Shown here: positions 6,486 through 12,271 of the stretch, in pieces
Numbering within the stretch: the first letter of the stretch is position 1
How the letters are laid out: every line of letters begins with the position of its first letter
Origin: an uncultured Prevotellaceae bacterium
GTDB lineage: Bacteria > Bacteroidota > Bacteroidia > Bacteroidales > Bacteroidaceae
Assembly (NCBI GenBank): GCA_905202115.1
Contig: CAJKQZ010000063.1
Coordinates: 1-12,271 of the forward strand
Length of the DNA stretch: 12,271 bases
Reading direction: 5' to 3'
Translations under genes and position numbers: made by a program
Notes under the pieces: model-generated
Told to the model about the DNA's origin: nothing
Databases searched by the model: none
Seen by the model: the letters and a program-made list of their open reading frames with translations, nothing else

Positions 6486-8266
6486 CGTAAAGCGGTTTGT
6501 TTTTCGGCCGACATGAGAGAATCGTAGTCGACAGTCTGTTTCATTATTCTTTTTCTCCCCTCGTCGAACTGCGGATTGAGCAGGTCGCGCCGCCCGTCAT
6601 AGAGATCGCTTTCCACTCCTGCGAGCCCCATGAGCACGAAAGGCAGATCGTCGGAAGCGAAAGGCTTTCCGGCGGCCGCACGGGCGTTTTCGAACACATC
6701 GGAATGGAGACGCCGCGCCTTAGGCGAGAACCATACAACAAAAGGTATCTCGAATTCCGAATAAGCTATGTCGGAAGTAAGTGCAGCTGCATGATCACGC
6801 CCGAAGTTATGCACACGGTCGAACACTTCTTCGCCGTGGTCGGACAAGTATACCACAACGGCGTCATCGTCTCTGAACTTTCTGCAAAGAAGCGAGAAAA
6901 CTAAATCATTGAATCGCGTGGCGTTGTCGTAGTCGGCTATTATTTGCTTCTCGTTTTCGTTAAGGTCGGTGCGATGTGCGTAATCGTCGACCGTAAACTT
7001 CACGTTTTTCGGCCCGAAGCGCTTGTTGTACTCCTGATGTTGCCCCATGCCGTGGAATATTATGAAATTATTTCCGCCGCGCTCTATACTGTCGATTTCA
7101 TTCACGAGATTGCTGTCGAAACGCTTGCGGTATTTGTTGCGATAATCGAAACAAAGCGAATCGAGTTCGTTGTCGTTAAGAAAGAAACTCCCGTTGAAAT
7201 CGGTGATTCCCATATTCGGCGACTTGTAATACTGACTCGTAATGAAAGCCACCTTGTAACCGGCCTTTTTCAGCACCGAAGGAACGAGCACTCCGTCGGT
7301 CCATGTACCGTCAAGGTCGGCGCTGTGCGTGGAAAGGATGTTTTTAAACACATCGCTCGTAACGTTCCACGGAGATACCACATCGCTGAACACAACCAGT
7401 TCGCCTTTGCGCGCCATTTCCGCCTGATAAGGCGTAGTGGGCAGAGAATAGCCGTAGAGTTGCGAATGGTGCTTATTATAACTCTCTCCGATGTAAAGCA
7501 CTATGTTCGGAATCTTGAAGCTGCACGAATCTATTTTCATGGCGTGCATTCTGCTACGCATGTTGTCGAGCTCGCCGTCGGTGAGCTTAAGAAAATAAGC
7601 CGAATAAATCATTCTGTAAAGCGGCGTGTGGAACGCGTGAATGTCCACCCGCTCGGCCATTACCGTGCCCTTGCGCATAAAAAAGTCGAGCATAACCTTT
7701 TTCTGCCCTACACTCACCACCAGGCACACGCCGACGAACAACGGCGCACAGATGTTGAACAGGCGCCCGCCAATGGTAGGAGCGCAGCGGCGTACGAACC
7801 TCTTGACCCTATGCGAAAAGGTTTCGCCAACAATATTCAGCAACAGAACCGGTCCGTAAACCAGCACAATCTTAACCAGCGCCGGCCCATGCAGATAGGC
7901 AGAAAAGAATTCGCCGGCCTCGTCGGGATTCGTCTCGCGCAGAAGCTGAATAGTCATCGGCACATACACCAAATGAAAGCGCTCGTGAATGAAACCCTCC
8001 GACACAACGGCCGCATAGCCCACGGCATAGAACAAAGCCTTTACCCACGGGCGCAAACGGGCCGGAAGAATGCACAACAGCACGCACAGCACATACAAAT
8101 CGAACACGTTCTCGAGGTAATACACCGCCGCCGGCTCCGTAGAGTTCGTCTGCTCGAATATACGCGCCACGACAAACAGTATATACATGAACACGAAGAA
8201 CACCGGCTCGCGGCGCAACGGCGAAGCAAGCGCATGCAACAGATTGTAAAGCCTTTTCATATTCAT
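6482..8266 (-). CDS. EptA-like phosphoethanolamine transferase / sulfatase-fold membrane enzyme
   Basis: A 594-residue protein with about five N-terminal membrane segments (roughly 22-38, 52-68, 77-90, 127-146, 171-187) and a large alkaline-phosphatase-fold domain, the layout of EptA/Mcr lipid phosphoethanolamine transferases acting on the outer face of the inner membrane. Visible active-site elements are YIGES (258-262) with Glu261 as zinc ligand, NVTS (301-304) with Thr303 as the likely phospho-acceptor nucleophile, FHGMGQH (404-410), DYDNAT (445-450) and LSDHGEE (474-480) with Asp476 and His477. It probably moves phosphoethanolamine from phosphatidylethanolamine to lipid A or a glycan. The usual GT before the nucleophile and GSHGP near residue 408 are altered, so a divergent phosphotransferase is possible. 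ATGs at 8266 and 8260 are both usable starts. It leads the three-gene operon, with its own promoter. Confidence 0.85.
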   Translation of the reverse strand: MNMKRLYNLLHALASPLRREPVFFVFMYILFVVARIFEQTNSTEPAAVYYLENVFDLYVLCVLLCILPARLRPWVKALFYAVGYAAVVSEGFIHERFHLVYVPMTIQLLRETNPDEAGEFFSAYLHGPALVKIVLVYGPVLLLNIVGETFSHRVKRFVRRCAPTIGGRLFNICAPLFVGVCLVVSVGQKKVMLDFFMRKGTVMAERVDIHAFHTPLYRMIYSAYFLKLTDGELDNMRSRMHAMKIDSCSFKIPNIVLYIGESYNKHHSQLYGYSLPTTPYQAEMARKGELVVFSDVVSPWNVTSDVFKNILSTHSADLDGTWTDGVLVPSVLKKAGYKVAFITSQYYKSPNMGITDFNGSFFLNDNELDSLCFDYRNKYRKRFDSNLVNEIDSIERGGNNFIIFHGMGQHQEYNKRFGPKNVKFTVDDYAHRTDLNENEKQIIADYDNATRFNDLVFSLLCRKFRDDDAVVVYLSDHGEEVFDRVHNFGRDHAAALTSDIAYSEFEIPFVVWFSPKARRLHSDVFENARAAAGKPFASDDLPFVLMGLAGVESDLYDGRRDLLNPQFDEGRKRIMKQTVDYDSLMSAEKQTALR

Positions 8267-8283
8267 TTACAGACGTTCGAATG

Positions 8284-8314
8284 CAAAATTACGATTTAAC
8301 AAAGATTCAGCAAC
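8284..8314 (-). promoter_or_regulatory. Bacteroidetes-type promoter of the - strand operon
   Basis: Read on the - strand, GTTG (8314-8311, near the TTTG consensus) is followed 19 bases later by TAATTTTG (8291-8284), an exact TAnnTTTG -7 box. Expected transcription start is about 8277, leaving a leader of only about ten bases before the ATG at 8266, or a little more for the ATG at 8260. Confidence 0.65.
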
Positions 8315-8412
8315 CGCCGCCGCGCCTTTTTTTGTACCCGCCGGCATTGCAATCCCCTACCGCATGCCATTTTGCGGTTTCCCCTGCTATTATGTCCGGC
8401 TGCTCCCGCACG

Positions 8413-8459
8413 TAAAAAAAATTATCTCTGAGATATTTTAAAATATCTCAGAGATAATT
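8413..8459 (-). terminator. Terminator of the flippase gene, formed by repeat copy 3
   Basis: On the - strand the 40-base perfect palindrome folds as one long hairpin immediately followed by a T-run (the A's at 8413-8419 read as T's). It lies about 50 bases after the flippase stop at 8511. Stem plus T-tract fits an intrinsic terminator, although the stem is AT-rich. Confidence 0.65.
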
Positions 8460-8500
8460 CAAAATATGTCTGACATATTTTTCCGGAGGTCTGTTGCCGG
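8413..8500 (+). repeat. Intergenic palindromic element, copy 3 (divergent)
   Basis: A divergent copy. It holds a perfect 40-base palindrome (8420-8459), whose outer arms read AATTATCTC/GAGATAATT instead of the AATATGTC/GACATATT of the other copies, so both arms changed together. A second palindrome, AAAATATGTC-T-GACATATTTT, at 8461-8481 carries the standard arm sequence. The CTGCGGGAAG module is missing. Instead a short GC hairpin (TCCGG at 8482-8486, CCGGA at 8497-8501) lies next to it. The copy sits between the flippase stop and the promoter of the next operon. Confidence 0.85.
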
Positions 8501-8510
8501 ATATGAAACA

Positions 8511-9968
8511 TCACCTGCGCAATTTCATTTTCGAAAAAAAGAAGTCCATACACTCTCTGAACACCACCGCACGCGAGAGTTTCATCACCGTGCAATACAC
8601 CATAATCGCCACCACGAACTTCACCGCCAGCCGTACAACCGCGCCGCCGGCCACGGAAGCCGCCGCAGAGGCCACACCCACCGACACCGCCGCCGCCAGC
8701 GCAAACGGCATTACGTCGCGCAAGCACTCGGCAACAGAAATACGCACCTCTCTCCAGGCCATGACATACCATACCGCCAGCCACACTATCTGTATACCGG
8801 CAATGGAGCATATAAACGAATACACGCCGCCACCGCGGAAATAAAGAACGAGTATCGCCACGAGCTGCACCGTCATCATGCCGGCCGTACCGATAAAAAA
8901 CAGCGACGAGCGCCCGCGACTTATCAACAGGTTAGAAAACAGCTGCGAAAGCGGTATTACCGCCCCTGCCACGCAAAGCACCTGCAGATAAGGCACGCAC
9001 TCCGTCCACCTTTCCTTCAATGCCAGCGGAACGAACTCGGGAGCGATGAGCGCCAGTCCGAACATGGCAGGAAAAGAAAGGAACGCGGTAAAACGCAACA
9101 TCTTGCGAAACACGCGCAACTGCCTGCCCGCACCGTCCTGCGCACCGGCCAGCACCGGTTGCGCCACTGAAGAAAGCGTTGTGGTTATGAGCGAATAGCC
9201 CATAGTGTTCCATTTGTTGGCCTGCGAGTAGAGCCCCACCTCGTGGCGCGGGAAATAATGGCCCATCTGAGCCTGGAGAAACTGGTTGTTCAACGTAGTG
9301 AGCACGTTGGTAGCGAGAATCTTGCTGCTGAAGCCGAACATCTCCTTCACCGGCTTCATGCTGAAACTCAGCTGCGGCCGCCACGGCGACATGACCCAAT
9401 AAGCTGCCACGACAACGGTCTTGAATGTGATGTCCTGCGCCACAAGCCCCCAGTAGGAGTAGCCGGAATAGACGAGAGTGATTCCCACCGCGCCGCCCAC
9501 GCACACTGCGACGAACGCGGCTATCATGCGCTGCTTCACCATGAGATTGCGGAACAGATAGGCTGACTGCGCCACTCCGAAGCTCGAAACTACGAAACCC
9601 GCAAACGACACGCGCGCCAACACGGTAAGCTCGGGCGTGCGGTTGAACGCAGCAATAAGCGGAGCGGCAAAGAAAAGCACCGCATAAAGCGCCACGCTCA
9701 CCGCCACAGAAAACCAGAATACGGCGTTATAGTCGGCCTGCGACACTTTCTTCTTTATTCCTATGGCCGTTGTGAAGCCGCTGTCCTGCAGATTGCTGGC
9801 TAAAAGAGAAAACACCGTGAGCATAGCCACCATACCATACTCGCCCGGCGGAAGACGACGCGCAAGACAAATTCCGATAACGAGAGCGAGCAACTGCTGC
9901 ACCCCGCCCGAAACGCCGCCCCAGAAAAGTCCGCGGGCGGTGCGTTCTTTCAAAGAAGATTCGGCCAT
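8511..9968 (-). CDS. Polysaccharide flippase, Wzx/WzxC-like (MATE/MVF superfamily)
   Basis: Inner-membrane protein of 485 residues with 12-14 hydrophobic segments, matching the usual 470-500 of polysaccharide-synthesis flippases. Family features are the N-terminal LKERTARGLFWGG (6-18), the loop RLPPGEYGMVAM (38-49), DSGFTTAI (62-69) and SQADYNAVFWFS (76-87), characteristic of the WzxC/RfbX branch (Polysaccharide_synt). The C-terminus is basic. It should flip undecaprenyl-linked glycan units from the cytoplasmic to the periplasmic face. It is a single-gene unit, with a promoter box right before the ATG and a terminator built from repeat copy 3. The neighbouring glycan genes make a shared pathway likely, but no Wzy polymerase is in view. 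Start 9968 is chosen because the MAESSLKERT beginning is typical and no upstream in-frame extension has family character. Confidence 0.9.
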   Translation of the reverse strand: MAESSLKERTARGLFWGGVSGGVQQLLALVIGICLARRLPPGEYGMVAMLTVFSLLASNLQDSGFTTAIGIKKKVSQADYNAVFWFSVAVSVALYAVLFFAAPLIAAFNRTPELTVLARVSFAGFVVSSFGVAQSAYLFRNLMVKQRMIAAFVAVCVGGAVGITLVYSGYSYWGLVAQDITFKTVVVAAYWVMSPWRPQLSFSMKPVKEMFGFSSKILATNVLTTLNNQFLQAQMGHYFPRHEVGLYSQANKWNTMGYSLITTTLSSVAQPVLAGAQDGAGRQLRVFRKMLRFTAFLSFPAMFGLALIAPEFVPLALKERWTECVPYLQVLCVAGAVIPLSQLFSNLLISRGRSSLFFIGTAGMMTVQLVAILVLYFRGGGVYSFICSIAGIQIVWLAVWYVMAWREVRISVAECLRDVMPFALAAAVSVGVASAAASVAGGAVVRLAVKFVVAIMVYCTVMKLSRAVVFRECMDFFFSKMKLRR

Positions 9969-9975
9969 AACATTG

Positions 9976-9983
9976 CAAAAGTA
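9976..9983 (-). promoter_or_regulatory. Putative -7 box (TACTTTTG) of the flippase gene
   Basis: TACTTTTG on the - strand fits TAnnTTTG exactly and ends 7 bases before the ATG at 9968. No TTTG is seen at the -33 spacing. If it is used, transcription would begin at or within a few bases of the start codon, giving a leaderless or nearly leaderless message. Confidence 0.4.
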
Positions 9984-10226
9984 TCATTTTTCATGCGAAA
10001 GCCACGGAACGACAGAAGAAATAATGTGTTTACTACGCACTTGCATTGCGCGGAACCGGTATTCCTCCCGCCTTTTCTCCGGATATTTCCGCACACACAG
10101 AAATAGGCCTGCCGGCAAAAAAGGAACAATGTTACACATAAAAATCTGTACTGTTTTGTCGCGGGAGTTTACAGACAAAAACGGTCACCCGCCAAGCACT
10201 TGATAATCAACACGTGTATATGTAAC
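9984..10226. other. Noncoding stretch upstream of the flippase gene
   Basis: No gene can be supported. A 64-codon - strand frame (10178-9984) ends here but has no family resemblance, no promoter and no conserved features. No tRNA or known RNA fold was recognised, and no full promoter beyond the -7 box next to the flippase ATG. Confidence 0.5.
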
Positions 10227-10349
10227 AAAAAATATGTCTGAGATATTTTAAATTATCTCAGACATATTTTTGATTATCTCCCTTGTATTTTCAATTTACT
10301 GCGGGAAGTTTTTTACACATACAAAAAAAATATTTTTTTCAGGCGGAAC
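10227..10349 (+). repeat. Intergenic palindromic element, copy 4
   Basis: A complete copy. Perfect 18-base arms lie at 10228-10245 and 10254-10271 around TTTTAAAT. The third unit is at 10272-10292 (GATTATCTCC start), the CTGCGGGAAG plus T-run module at 10299-10314, and the A-tract/T-tract at 10322-10339. Similarity to copy 5 continues weakly to about 10355. It lies between the flippase promoter region and the enolase terminator, its CTGCGGG end pointing towards the 3' end of eno, so it is not placed as the terminator of either gene. Confidence 0.88.
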
Positions 10350-10355
10350 ATATTT

Positions 10356-10481
10356 TATACAAACCCTGCCCCGCCCGTTTTCTGCCGGAACGTTTCGGTT
10401 CATACCCAAATAACACTGAAACATTACGAAGAAATCTGCTCAAGTCTTCCGAAAAAGCATACGCACACCGCAACAAAAAGA
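10356..10481. other. Noncoding stretch between copy 4 and the eno terminator
   Basis: No gene, promoter or RNA motif is recognisable. An open frame running through copy 4 into this stretch starts at a TTG inside the repeat and is treated as chance. Confidence 0.5.
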
Positions 10482-10507
10482 AAGCGCAGGCGTAAATGCC
10501 TGCGCTT
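10475..10507 (-). terminator. Rho-independent terminator of eno
   Basis: Read on the - strand, a perfect 10-base-pair stem (AAGCGCAGGC at 10507-10498, GCCTGCGCTT at 10491-10482) with a 6-base loop is followed by TCTTTTT. It begins 58 bases after the enolase stop codon. It is GC-rich, unlike the repeat palindromes, so this genome clearly also uses ordinary terminators. Confidence 0.85.
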
Positions 10508-10565
10508 CCGCGTATACAATGCGGGACAAATATCGTATGCCCCGTAAAACAGACTTCCGTTTGTC

Positions 10566-11846
10566 TTACTTAATGCGCTTGTAGCCGTAAACAGCCTCGT
10601 CGCCGAGCTCTTCCTCAATGCGGAGAAGCTGGTTGTACTTAGCCATACGGTCAGTACGGCTGAGCGAACCAGTCTTGATCTGGCCGCTGTTGGTAGCAAC
10701 TGCGATGTCGGCGATTGTAGTGTCTTCGGTTTCGCCGCTACGGTGAGAAGTAACGGTGGTGTATCCGTGACGGTGAGCCATTTCGATAGCATCGAGAGTT
10801 TCGGTGAGCGAACCGATCTGGTTAACCTTGATAAGGATAGAGTTACCGCAGCCGAGCTCGATACCCTTGCGCAGATAGTCAACGTTGGTAACGAAGAGGT
10901 CGTCGCCAACGAGCTGAACACGGTCGCCGATACGGTCGGTAAGCATTTTCCAGCCTTCCCAGTCGTTCTCGTCCATACCGTCCTCGATAGAGTCGATAGG
11001 ATATTTGTTTACAAGTTCCTCGAGATATTCAACCTGCTGCTCGGAAGTGCGTTTTGCACCCTTGTCGCCCTCGAAGATAGTATAGTCGTAAACACCGTCC
11101 TTGTAGAACTCCGACGAAGCGCAGTCCATGCCGATCATTACGTCCTTGCCCGGCTCGAGACCTACGCGCTTGATTGCGCTTACAATGGTATTGAGAGCGT
11201 CTTCGGTGCCGTCGAGGTTGGGAGCATAGCCACCTTCGTCGCCTACTGCGGTGCTGAGGCCGCGCTCTTTGAGCACTTTCTTGAGTTCGTGGAAAATCTC
11301 GGCGCCGTAACGGAGACCCTCACGGAAAGAAGGCGCGCCAACGGGACGGATCATGAACTCCTGGAACGCGATAGGAGCGTCGGAGTGGCTACCGCCGTTG
11401 ATAATGTTCATCATAGGCACGGGAAGAGTATAGGTATTGGTGCCGCCGATATAGCGATAGAGAGGCATGTCGAGATAAGCCGCTGCGGTTTTTGCAGCTG
11501 CGAGCGATACGCCGAGGATAGCGTTTGCGCCGAGCTTCGATTTGGTTTTTGTGCCGTCGAGAGCCAGCATGGCGTGGTCGATCTTGCGCTGGTTGAGAAC
11601 ACACATGCCTTTGAGTGCGGGAGCAATCACGTTGTTTACGTTTTCAACTGCTTTGAGCACGCCTTTGCCGCCATAGCGTTTCTTGTCGCCGTCGCGCAGT
11701 TCGAGGGCTTCGTTTTCGCCGGTAGATGCACCGGAGGGAACGGCAGCACGTCCTATGACGCCGCATTCGAGTTCAACTTCTACTTCGACAGTGGGGTTGC
11801 CGCGGGAGTCGAGAATCTCGCGAGCGTGGATTTTTTCTATCTTCAT
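10566..11846 (-). CDS. eno: Enolase (phosphopyruvate hydratase)
   Basis: Glycolytic enzyme of 426 residues converting 2-phosphoglycerate to phosphoenolpyruvate, Mg2+-dependent, cytosolic, usually a dimer or octamer. The ATG at 11846 gives the universal MKIEKIHAREILDSRGNPT start. An ATG 16 codons upstream only adds sequence foreign to the family and overlaps the leader. Key features are the mobile loop SGAS (38-41), His154 in GGSHSD, Glu163, Glu204 in GDEGG, metal ligands Asp241, Glu288 and Asp315, catalytic Lys340 within the signature LIKVNQIGSLTET (338-350), and SHRSGE (367-372). The GGSHSDAPIA variant is the Bacteroidetes type as I know it. Codon use is strongly biased, as expected for high expression. 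It is a single-gene unit with its own promoter and terminator, unrelated in function to the glycan genes beside it. Confidence 0.98.
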   Translation of the reverse strand: MKIEKIHAREILDSRGNPTVEVEVELECGVIGRAAVPSGASTGENEALELRDGDKKRYGGKGVLKAVENVNNVIAPALKGMCVLNQRKIDHAMLALDGTKTKSKLGANAILGVSLAAAKTAAAYLDMPLYRYIGGTNTYTLPVPMMNIINGGSHSDAPIAFQEFMIRPVGAPSFREGLRYGAEIFHELKKVLKERGLSTAVGDEGGYAPNLDGTEDALNTIVSAIKRVGLEPGKDVMIGMDCASSEFYKDGVYDYTIFEGDKGAKRTSEQQVEYLEELVNKYPIDSIEDGMDENDWEGWKMLTDRIGDRVQLVGDDLFVTNVDYLRKGIELGCGNSILIKVNQIGSLTETLDAIEMAHRHGYTTVTSHRSGETEDTTIADIAVATNSGQIKTGSLSRTDRMAKYNQLLRIEEELGDEAVYGYKRIK

Positions 11847-11880
11847 AATAGTTAAGATTTTGATTTTATGTTTAGCTCCA

Positions 11881-11911
11881 CAAAAATAATTCAATTTTTC
11901 GGAAAATCAAA
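11881..11911 (-). promoter_or_regulatory. Consensus Bacteroidetes promoter of eno
   Basis: On the - strand, TTTG (11911-11908) is followed after exactly 19 bases by TATTTTTG (11888-11881), a full match to the Bacteroides -33/-7 consensus. Expected start is near 11874, leaving an AT-rich leader of about 28 bases before the ATG at 11846. A full match suits a highly expressed gene. Confidence 0.85.
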
Positions 11912-12158
11912 CGCACTTTCAACGGAATTTTAACGCTGCATTTCAATATGTTCCGAAATGTATTGTGGAGTATGCATACCGGAATGCGCGGAAAGGCCAC
12001 GGGAATCGGTATAACGCACACGTGCACGGACTTGCGGAAGACAACACGCCGCAAAACAGACAGAATATAGCCTGCAAAAAAAGCGTTTCGGAAAACCAGG
12101 GAAAACAACCCTGTAAAAAACAAAAGAGATAACGATTCTGCAAAAATGTGCCCGCACG
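11912..12158. other. Noncoding stretch upstream of the eno promoter
   Basis: About 250 bases without a supportable gene; the frames crossing it lack family features. Small symmetries seen are a 10-base palindrome GTATGCATAC at 11970-11979 and a 5-base stem CAGGG/CCCTG at 12097-12113 flanked by A-rich DNA. On the - strand the latter is followed by GTTTTCC and could be a weak terminator of a gene to the right of the window. Confidence 0.45.
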
Positions 12159-12271
12159 AAAAAAAATATTTTTTTTACTTGATAAAAAACTTCCCGCAGA
12201 AAAATGAAAATACATCGGAGATAATCAAAAATATGTCTGAGATATTTTAAAATATCTCAGACATATTTTTC
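12149..12271 (-). repeat. Intergenic palindromic element, copy 5 (inverted)
   Basis: The inverted copy. It starts with a perfect 44-base palindrome (12270-12227, the most symmetrical in the window), then the third unit (12226-12206), CTGCGGGAAG plus T-run (12199-12184) and A-tract/T-tract (12176-12160). Similarity to copy 4 continues about 15 bases further. Its CTGCGGG end faces the eno promoter, the same relation copy 1 has to the cytidylyltransferase gene. The last window base is the first outside the palindrome. Confidence 0.88.

Noticed and set aside
6944..8299. 451-codon + strand frame opposite the EptA-like gene
   Set aside because: Its composition (histidine- and arginine-rich) is typical of an antisense shadow, and the opposite strand encodes a clear membrane enzyme with conserved motifs.
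9984..10178. 64-codon - strand frame upstream of the flippase
   Set aside because: No recognisable domain, promoter or conserved character; it ends inside the flippase promoter region.
10283..10495. Related small peptides from copies 4 and 5 (both read MYF.F.AGSFL near the start)
   Set aside because: The similarity comes from the repeat DNA. Both begin at TTG or a non-standard site within the element, and the same frame in copy 1 hits a stop at once, so coding is unlikely.
10743..11855. 370-codon + strand frame opposite eno
   Set aside because: Antisense shadow of a highly codon-biased gene; the enolase frame is certain.
11847..11894. Upstream ATG lengthening enolase to 442 residues
   Set aside because: It adds 16 residues foreign to the family and covers the leader; it also begins right next to the consensus promoter, while the ATG at 11846 gives the universal enolase N-terminus.
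1..12271. CRISPR array
   Set aside because: The repeats are scattered kilobases apart and in both orientations, not evenly spaced with short spacers, and no cas gene is present.

Overview
The window looks like a chromosomal piece from a member of the Bacteroidota, most likely a Bacteroidales. The enolase has the GGSHSD loop and flanking residues that I associate with Bacteroides-type enolases. Three genes carry recognisable Bacteroidetes promoter boxes (TAnnTTTG at -7, TTTG or GTTG 19 nt upstream), and Shine-Dalgarno sequences are weak or absent. Genes are GC-rich and dense, while the intergenic DNA is strikingly AT-rich.

Layout. Positions 163-4045 hold four + strand genes in a row: an IspD/TarI-family cytidylyltransferase, a LicD-family phosphotransferase, an HlpA-like glycosyltransferase and a YqhD/BDH-type iron-dependent alcohol dehydrogenase. 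Converging on these is a - strand operon (8266 to 4354) of an EptA-like membrane phosphoethanolamine transferase, an acyltransferase-3 membrane protein and a GT23/NodZ-like glycosyltransferase, joined by two 4-base ATGA overlaps and ending in a clear hairpin terminator. Next are a separate - strand Wzx-type flippase gene (9968-8511) and the housekeeping enolase gene eno (11846-10566), which has a textbook promoter and a terminator.

Together the seven non-enolase genes plus the flippase look like part of a surface-glycan (capsule, O-antigen or lipid A) assembly and decoration locus. A nucleotide-activated polyol or choline-like group would be made and attached by the IspD and LicD pair, sugars added by the two glycosyltransferases, acyl and phosphoethanolamine groups added by the membrane transferases, and the lipid-linked glycan moved across the membrane by the flippase. 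No polymerase, chain-length regulator or initiating transferase is inside the window.

The most unusual thing is not a gene. Every one of the larger intergenic gaps carries one copy of the same AT-rich element, about 90-130 bp long: positions 1, 4168, 8413, 10227 and, inverted, the right end of the window. Each copy begins with a 40-44 bp near-perfect palindrome, continues with a third related unit of about 21 bp, and (in four of five copies) ends with a CTGCGGGA(A/G)G plus T-run module and an A-tract/T-tract. The units repeat at 21-22 bp, about two helical turns. In copy 3 both outer arms of the palindrome have changed together so that symmetry is kept. Copy 3 also forms a strong terminator behind the flippase gene. 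I do not recognise this element as a described family.
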